DNA from: JABAAE01 sp036336715
GTDB taxonomy: Bacteria > Planctomycetota > Planctomycetia > Pirellulales > Pirellulaceae
Direction: 5' to 3'
Assembly (NCBI GenBank): GCA_036336715.1
Contig: JAYZFP010000081.1
Coordinates: forward strand, 1-34,015
DNA length: 34,015 nucleotides
Shown here: positions 29,599-34,015 of the stretch, piece by piece
Position numbering within the stretch: position 1 is the stretch's first letter
How the letters are laid out: every line of letters begins with the position of its first letter
Program-made: the position numbers and the translations under genes
The notes under the pieces: model-generated
What the model was told of the DNA's origin: nothing
Databases searched by the model: none
The model's input: only the letters and a program-made list of their open reading frames with translations

Positions 29599-31089
29599 AT
29601 GCGAGTCACGCCCATGGTTCTTTATTTACCTCCAGGTAACTTCTGTTGCACGCTGCTTTTCATCTGCCTGCTGTCTGCAAACTCTATCGTGGTGGCCCAG
29701 TTTTCCGATGTGTCTGGAGAATTCGGCTATTCCGGAGGTGGTAAAGCGGCCTTCGCAGATTTCGACAACGACGGGTTCGTCGACTTGTATTCCGGAAAAC
29801 TCTGGCGGAATGAAAACGGAAAAAAGTTTGTCGAAGCCACCGAGTCGGGTATTGGGGGTGGCGAAGGGATCTGGGGTGACTATGACAACGACGGACAGGT
29901 GGACCTGTTTACGTTTACAGGAACCGGCGCACTTTACCGCAACCTTGGAGGTGGCAAATTCGAGTCGGTGAAATTTCCGGAACTGCCCACACGTAATTCC
30001 AGGGGGGCTGTCTGGATCGACCTTAATAACGACGGTTTGCTCGATCTTTACGTGGGAGGGTATGAAATTTGGCAGCAGGCAGTGCACCCGGATGTGGCCT
30101 ACCTCAACCGGGGAAAAGACGGATTCGAGGAAGTTTGGCGTTCCCCCGAAAATTTCTCGGCCCGCGGCGTTGCCGCGGCGGATTACGACGGAGACGGGTT
30201 TGTTGATGTCTATGTTTCCAATTACCGGCTTCAACCGAATTTTCTCTGGAAGAACAATGGGAAAAACGGTTTCGAAAACGTTGCCGAGCAACTGAAGGCT
30301 CACGGGATTCCGGACCAGGTGATCGGGTATACCGGCGGAATCCGTTATCCCATTTGTGGGCATACGATCGGTTCCTGTTTCAGCGACATCGATAACGATG
30401 GTCTGATCGACATTTTTGTCGGGAACTTCAGCCACCCCCGCCCGGGGCAGGACCATCCCCAGTTTCTGAAAAACGGGGGCAAGGAAAAGAACTTTGCCTT
30501 TGAGGATAAGTCGGAGTCCGCAGGTCTGGCCTGGCAGGAATCCTATGCTTCACCAGCTTTTGCAGACTTTAATAACGATGGTCTGTTGGATTTGTATTTT
30601 ACCACGGTGTACGGAGTGGGTAGCGGAAACATACGCAACTACCCGGTGCTGTACCAGGGAAAAGGGGACTGGAAATTTGAGGATGTGACAGCCCCTCAAA
30701 AAGTTAACGGGCTGCCTCCCACCTACCAGGCGGCGTGGGCAGACCTTGATAATGACGGCGATCTCGATCTGTGTACCGCGGGAAAAATTTTCCGCAATGA
30801 CAATCAGGCAACCGGCAAGTGGCTGAAAATTGTTCTCTCCGGGGACGGCAAAAGAGCCAACCGTTCGGGGATCGGGGCAACCGTCCGGATCCGGTCGGGA
30901 AACCAGGTAATTACCCGGCACGTGGAAAGTGGTACCGGGGAAGGAAACCAGAATGACCTGACCCTGCATTTTGGTTTCGGAGCCCTGGATGATGACGAGG
31001 TGGAAGCTGAAGTCACCTGGCCCGGCAATCATCGCCAGGTCGTCAAGGGGTTGAAATTGAACACACGGCAGACGGTTTCCCTGAAATGA
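29599..31089 (+). CDS. Secreted FG-GAP/VCBS repeat protein with ASPIC/UnbV domain
   Basis: The 496-residue protein begins with a Sec signal peptide ending near V-V-A-Q. Seven FG-GAP-like repeats follow, each with a calcium-binding D-x-D/N-N-D-G-x-x-D motif, for example D-F-D-N-D-G-F-V-D, D-Y-D-N-D-G-Q-V-D and D-L-D-N-D-G-D-L-D; these should form a beta-propeller. The C-terminal ASPIC/UnbV domain is marked by N-R-S-G-I-G-A-T-V-R-I and the final V-T-W-P-G region. Such proteins are abundant in planctomycetes and are thought to bind surface or polymer ligands, but no enzymatic role is known. The ATG at 29599 or 29614 starts the signal peptide; the longer frame upstream is not coding-like. Upstream is a promoter with a dyad operator candidate. 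Confidence 0.9.
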   Translation: MRVTPMVLYLPPGNFCCTLLFICLLSANSIVVAQFSDVSGEFGYSGGGKAAFADFDNDGFVDLYSGKLWRNENGKKFVEATESGIGGGEGIWGDYDNDGQVDLFTFTGTGALYRNLGGGKFESVKFPELPTRNSRGAVWIDLNNDGLLDLYVGGYEIWQQAVHPDVAYLNRGKDGFEEVWRSPENFSARGVAAADYDGDGFVDVYVSNYRLQPNFLWKNNGKNGFENVAEQLKAHGIPDQVIGYTGGIRYPICGHTIGSCFSDIDNDGLIDIFVGNFSHPRPGQDHPQFLKNGGKEKNFAFEDKSESAGLAWQESYASPAFADFNNDGLLDLYFTTVYGVGSGNIRNYPVLYQGKGDWKFEDVTAPQKVNGLPPTYQAAWADLDNDGDLDLCTAGKIFRNDNQATGKWLKIVLSGDGKRANRSGIGATVRIRSGNQVITRHVESGTGEGNQNDLTLHFGFGALDDDEVEAEVTWPGNHRQVVKGLKLNTRQTVSLK

Positions 31090-31108
31090 CCTCTGGGGCC
31101 ATAGCGTT

Positions 31109-33979
31109 TTACCGGCTATTGGGGGGCCAGACGACAGAATAAAGTTCCATGGATTCACGGTTGCCAAAAGCGGATCCGCTGGCGATCTGTCCGCTGACGG
31201 AATCCCTGGTCGCGACAAATTTACCATCCCAGCTGAGACGGACGTCATCGGCTTTTACAGCCAGTTGTTGCACGTAGCCGCTTCCTTTTTCGATCCCTTC
31301 CAGTTGCCCCACCTGGATCAGCATCCGATTCGCAGGGAGCTGGCGTGCAAGCAGAAAATGGTTTCCGGACAGCGGGCAGACCCGGTTCACGCCAGGGATG
31401 TCGTACTCCAAGGAGCGTTTTTCATCGATCCGATGCAATTTTTCGGCGGTGGAATAATAAAATTCGAAATTGGCTCCCTGGGTATCCATGCGAAAGGAGG
31501 CATCCAGCACCGGGAGGTCATGGACGATCCTTTTGACCGGAATTTTTCCGTCCAGGATCACGATTTCCCTGGATCCAATCAGCGCAAGGTACCCCTGCTG
31601 ATTGGAGACCATTCCGGTGGGTTCCTCCAGATCGATCTCCATCGAGTCCTGGATGGGGGAGGGCTGACCGCCCGAGAAGGGGGCTTTCACAAAGGTGATC
31701 GTCTGCTTTCTCAGGACCGCGACATCACCTCGGGGGCTGGTAAAAGCGATGGAACGGATACGTTGATTGGCCGGCTGCAGACCCCTGCCAATGCCCTTTT
31801 TCTTAAGGGAGCCGGGTTGGGCAGGCCAGTCAATCTTCCCCTGGACCTTCTCCCCTGAAATGATATCCCGCCAAACAACCGAGTTGCCGTCCGATTCGGC
31901 AACGAAATATTTTTCATGGTGCTGGACAATGTTTCCAAAATTTCCGATCGGCTTGATCCCGGTTGATTTGGACCTCCGTTTCAGTGGGTCAACCGTGCTC
32001 ATGATGTCCCCCATGATGACAAAACGGGATTTTTCGCCCGTGAAACCAATATGGCTGACCGGACCTGCTGCCCGAATGCGATGGCGATGCCTGACCAACA
32101 GGGGCAGACGATTTTCCTGGTAGCCGATGTCCGAGGATTCCAGTTTGCAGGCCTGGTGAATCTGCGAAGAATTGGAATCGTATCTCTGGGATGACTTCTG
32201 TTCCCAGTTGATTCTTCCCCTGCTGATGATGGCTGTCTTGATCGACTGATCAACCTCGTCATGAATTTCGTCAAGCAGAATCCGGTTGGCTTCGTTCTTC
32301 AGGTAAGATTCCAGCTTCTTCTTGGCCGTCTTGAATTCTTTCCACTGAAATTCGAGAGCTGCCTGCTGGTCCGCGATCTTGATCTGCCTGACAGTCGTTG
32401 CGTGGACATTGGCGAAATTCCTGCTCGCCGGGTTGTCGACCCGTGCCAACAGGTCGAGTTGACCGGTAAACATCGCGTCAAACACATTTTTTTCCATCGA
32501 ATCGCCGGCTGCTTCGAATCCCTTGTACGATCGCAGAACCTTGATTTGCTGCTGGACATAGGTGCTGTTGATCAAAGCCTGGCCTGAGGCAAGCACTTCC
32601 ATTTTGGCTGCCAGCTCGATACCGGTCTCCACGCAGAGTTCCCTGCGGCAGCGATGCATCAAATCGGGAAATAATGCTGCCAGGGCAACGGCATCATTCG
32701 GCGATGAAGTCAGTTCCATTTTGAGGAGTCGCTCCAGCAATTCAGATGCCCAGTCGACCTGGTACCTTTCTTCCATCCGGTCGAATCCGTGAACAAGAAC
32801 TTCCAGATTTTCTTCTTTTACCGCGGTATCCATTCCGTAGCTGAGGTGGGCAAATTCTTCCGCCGGAACGGTCAGCGTGCTTGCCTGCTCAAAATATTCC
32901 ATTGCCAGCCGCGTCGGCCTGGACTGGAGAGTTTCGAGAAATGGAGCCAGGCTGGTCCGGTTGGGATTCTCGAGTTTGTTTGCCTGGACAGGGTTCTCCC
33001 GTTTCACCTCTTTGGGAGGGGATTGGGGTGGTGCGGTTTCAGGAGTTTTGCCTTTGGACGAATTTTCGGGTTTTGCAGAGGCTGATTTTTCCTTGGAATT
33101 CGCGTTCGAGTCCTTGGGGGCATTCTTCTTATTCGTGAAGGCAATCTTCTTTGGGGGAGTCGCGTCGCTGGATTTTTTTTTTTCCTCGTTTTCCGCTGGT
33201 TTCTCCCCGCTACCACGGAGCCGGGCCAGCAAGCTGAATGTCGTCTCCGAAAATACGGTCAGCATCAGGATGAGAACCAGAGAAGGAACCGCGAAAATCG
33301 CGACTTGTACGGCGGGATTGGGTTTCTGTTTTTTCTTTCGATAACCGGATCTGCTGGCACCCGTGGAGATACTCGGCGTGTTGGGGGTCGTCGTGACAGA
33401 TTGAGGAGTGGTTGCACTCTCGGCTTCCGAGGGGCTGGTGTCGACCAACGGACGCGTGTGCCCTGGATCCGGGGTTGGCAAGGATGCGCGAAGAGGGAGT
33501 CCCACCTGTTCCGGGGATATCTGTGGTGCAGGGAATCCTGCCGGCTTTCCCTCGGACCGCGGGGGAAGAATGGAACCTGGCGGTGATTTCTGGTCGGCGG
33601 CGGATTCGATGGCCCCCGAAGGGGGAGGAAGCGGCTGACGGGAGCCTGGTTGAGCGTCTGCCAATGGGTGTCCGGATGCCTGCGAAGGGGTACTCGACGA
33701 ATCGGAGCCGGAACCGATAAATGCGTCGTATTTTGCCTTTCGCTCCGGGTTGAGCAGCAACGAGCGGGCGGCCATGATTTCGTTGCAAAGTTTCTGAGCC
33801 AAGCGGCCATGGGGGCCGTTTTGTACCGATCTCAGGAAGAGCAGTCTCTGCTCGGCCGCCGCTTCAATGATCTCGGCGTCTCCTTCCAGAAGGGTGATAC
33901 CGAGTAACTGGTAGTGGTTTGGATTCTTGATTTCGCTGGGGATACCGAACCACTTGTGGTACGGTTCAAAATCATTCAT
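31109..33979 (-). CDS. J-domain-like membrane protein with large helical and beta-propeller-like C-terminus
   Basis: The 956-residue protein starts with the planctomycete motif Y-H-K-W-F-G-I-P and N-H-Y-Q-L-L-G-I, and a J-domain-like helical unit to about residue 90 with L-N-P-E-R-K-A-K-Y-D-A-F. The H-P-D tripeptide needed to stimulate DnaK is missing, so it is a J-like scaffold, not a true DnaJ. A Pro/Ser-rich linker leads to a transmembrane helix near 223-243. A Lys/Ser/Glu-rich disordered stretch follows, then a helical region (about 350-600) and a beta-rich region (about 620-956) that may form a propeller. It is predicted to be single-pass with the J-like part in the cytoplasm. An A11 run lies in the coding strand just after the helix. 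The last 36 bases of the window hold only its upstream region. Confidence 0.8.
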   Translation of the reverse strand: MNDFEPYHKWFGIPSEIKNPNHYQLLGITLLEGDAEIIEAAAEQRLLFLRSVQNGPHGRLAQKLCNEIMAARSLLLNPERKAKYDAFIGSGSDSSSTPSQASGHPLADAQPGSRQPLPPPSGAIESAADQKSPPGSILPPRSEGKPAGFPAPQISPEQVGLPLRASLPTPDPGHTRPLVDTSPSEAESATTPQSVTTTPNTPSISTGASRSGYRKKKQKPNPAVQVAIFAVPSLVLILMLTVFSETTFSLLARLRGSGEKPAENEEKKKSSDATPPKKIAFTNKKNAPKDSNANSKEKSASAKPENSSKGKTPETAPPQSPPKEVKRENPVQANKLENPNRTSLAPFLETLQSRPTRLAMEYFEQASTLTVPAEEFAHLSYGMDTAVKEENLEVLVHGFDRMEERYQVDWASELLERLLKMELTSSPNDAVALAALFPDLMHRCRRELCVETGIELAAKMEVLASGQALINSTYVQQQIKVLRSYKGFEAAGDSMEKNVFDAMFTGQLDLLARVDNPASRNFANVHATTVRQIKIADQQAALEFQWKEFKTAKKKLESYLKNEANRILLDEIHDEVDQSIKTAIISRGRINWEQKSSQRYDSNSSQIHQACKLESSDIGYQENRLPLLVRHRHRIRAAGPVSHIGFTGEKSRFVIMGDIMSTVDPLKRRSKSTGIKPIGNFGNIVQHHEKYFVAESDGNSVVWRDIISGEKVQGKIDWPAQPGSLKKKGIGRGLQPANQRIRSIAFTSPRGDVAVLRKQTITFVKAPFSGGQPSPIQDSMEIDLEEPTGMVSNQQGYLALIGSREIVILDGKIPVKRIVHDLPVLDASFRMDTQGANFEFYYSTAEKLHRIDEKRSLEYDIPGVNRVCPLSGNHFLLARQLPANRMLIQVGQLEGIEKGSGYVQQLAVKADDVRLSWDGKFVATRDSVSGQIASGSAFGNRESMELYSVVWPPNSR
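33173..33183 (-). repeat. A11 homopolymer in the J-like gene
   Basis: Eleven T residues on the plus strand (A11 on the coding strand) encode part of the E-K-K-K-S run just after the transmembrane helix. It is the longest homopolymer I noticed in the window, and the frame is intact across it. Confidence 0.9.
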
Positions 33980-34015
33980 CGGCTTGGCAATCCTGAAGGT
34001 ATGGACTCAAGGCTG

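Noticed and set aside
1..34015. Search for CRISPR arrays, insertion sequences, integrase or attachment sites
   Set aside because: I saw no regularly spaced repeats, transposase-like proteins, terminal inverted repeats or target duplications, and composition looks even.

Overview
The window looks like chromosomal DNA of a free-living, probably marine planctomycete, perhaps of the Pirellulales or a neighbouring order. The evidence is the gene families. There is a DUF1559 protein, a secreted arylsulfatase, an FG-GAP/UnbV protein, an ECF sigma factor directly ahead of a membrane Ser/Thr kinase with TPRs, and a large membrane protein opening with the YHKWFGIP...NHYQLLGI motif typical of that phylum. 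Base composition and codon use look even throughout. I see no phage, transposase, integrase, CRISPR array, rRNA or tRNA. The order assignment is inference.

Layout, left to right. 1-3.1 kb: a truncated TPR protein, then a secreted DUF1559 protein. 3.2-6.0 kb (minus strand): an ornithine cyclodeaminase/mu-crystallin-like protein, and a two-gene unit of an NAD-dependent epimerase followed by a shikimate-kinase-like P-loop protein. 6.1-8.9 kb: trpC, convergent with a sulfatase so that their stop codons overlap. 9.1-11.2 kb: a selenocysteine-lyase-like cysteine desulfurase and a RecA/KaiC-like ATPase. 11.3-16.1 kb: an MFS transporter, a probably exported alpha/beta hydrolase, and a lipoprotein joining a degenerate 5'-nucleotidase-like domain to a tetraheme cytochrome. 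16.3-18.1 kb: a BaiN-type flavoprotein overlapping a GNAT acetyltransferase. 18.1-21.7 kb: the sigma factor-kinase pair. 22.3-24.6 kb: an RluD-type pseudouridine synthase and a membrane TPR protein. 24.7-31.1 kb (plus strand): a UvrD/Rep helicase, a DnaJ-like chaperone, a small membrane protein, rnpA, yidD, cutA and the UnbV protein. 31.1-34.0 kb: the J-like membrane protein on the minus strand.

Most of the content is housekeeping mixed with phylum-typical families. Short overlaps or spacers suggest co-translation for flavoprotein-GNAT, small membrane protein-rnpA-yidD, sigma-kinase and epimerase-P-loop kinase. The exported proteins (sulfatase, hydrolase, cytochrome lipoprotein, UnbV and DUF1559 proteins) fit an organism that degrades sulfated polymers at its envelope.

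I found no clear new multi-gene defence or mobile system. The items most worth a second look are the fusion lipoprotein, which has lost the phosphatase metal ligands but keeps four haem sites; the selenocysteine-lyase-like enzyme beside a RecA-like ATPase; two hairpin-plus-T-tract elements on the plus strand that have no plus-strand gene to terminate; and a 15-bp dyad lying exactly within the spacer of the promoter predicted for the UnbV gene.
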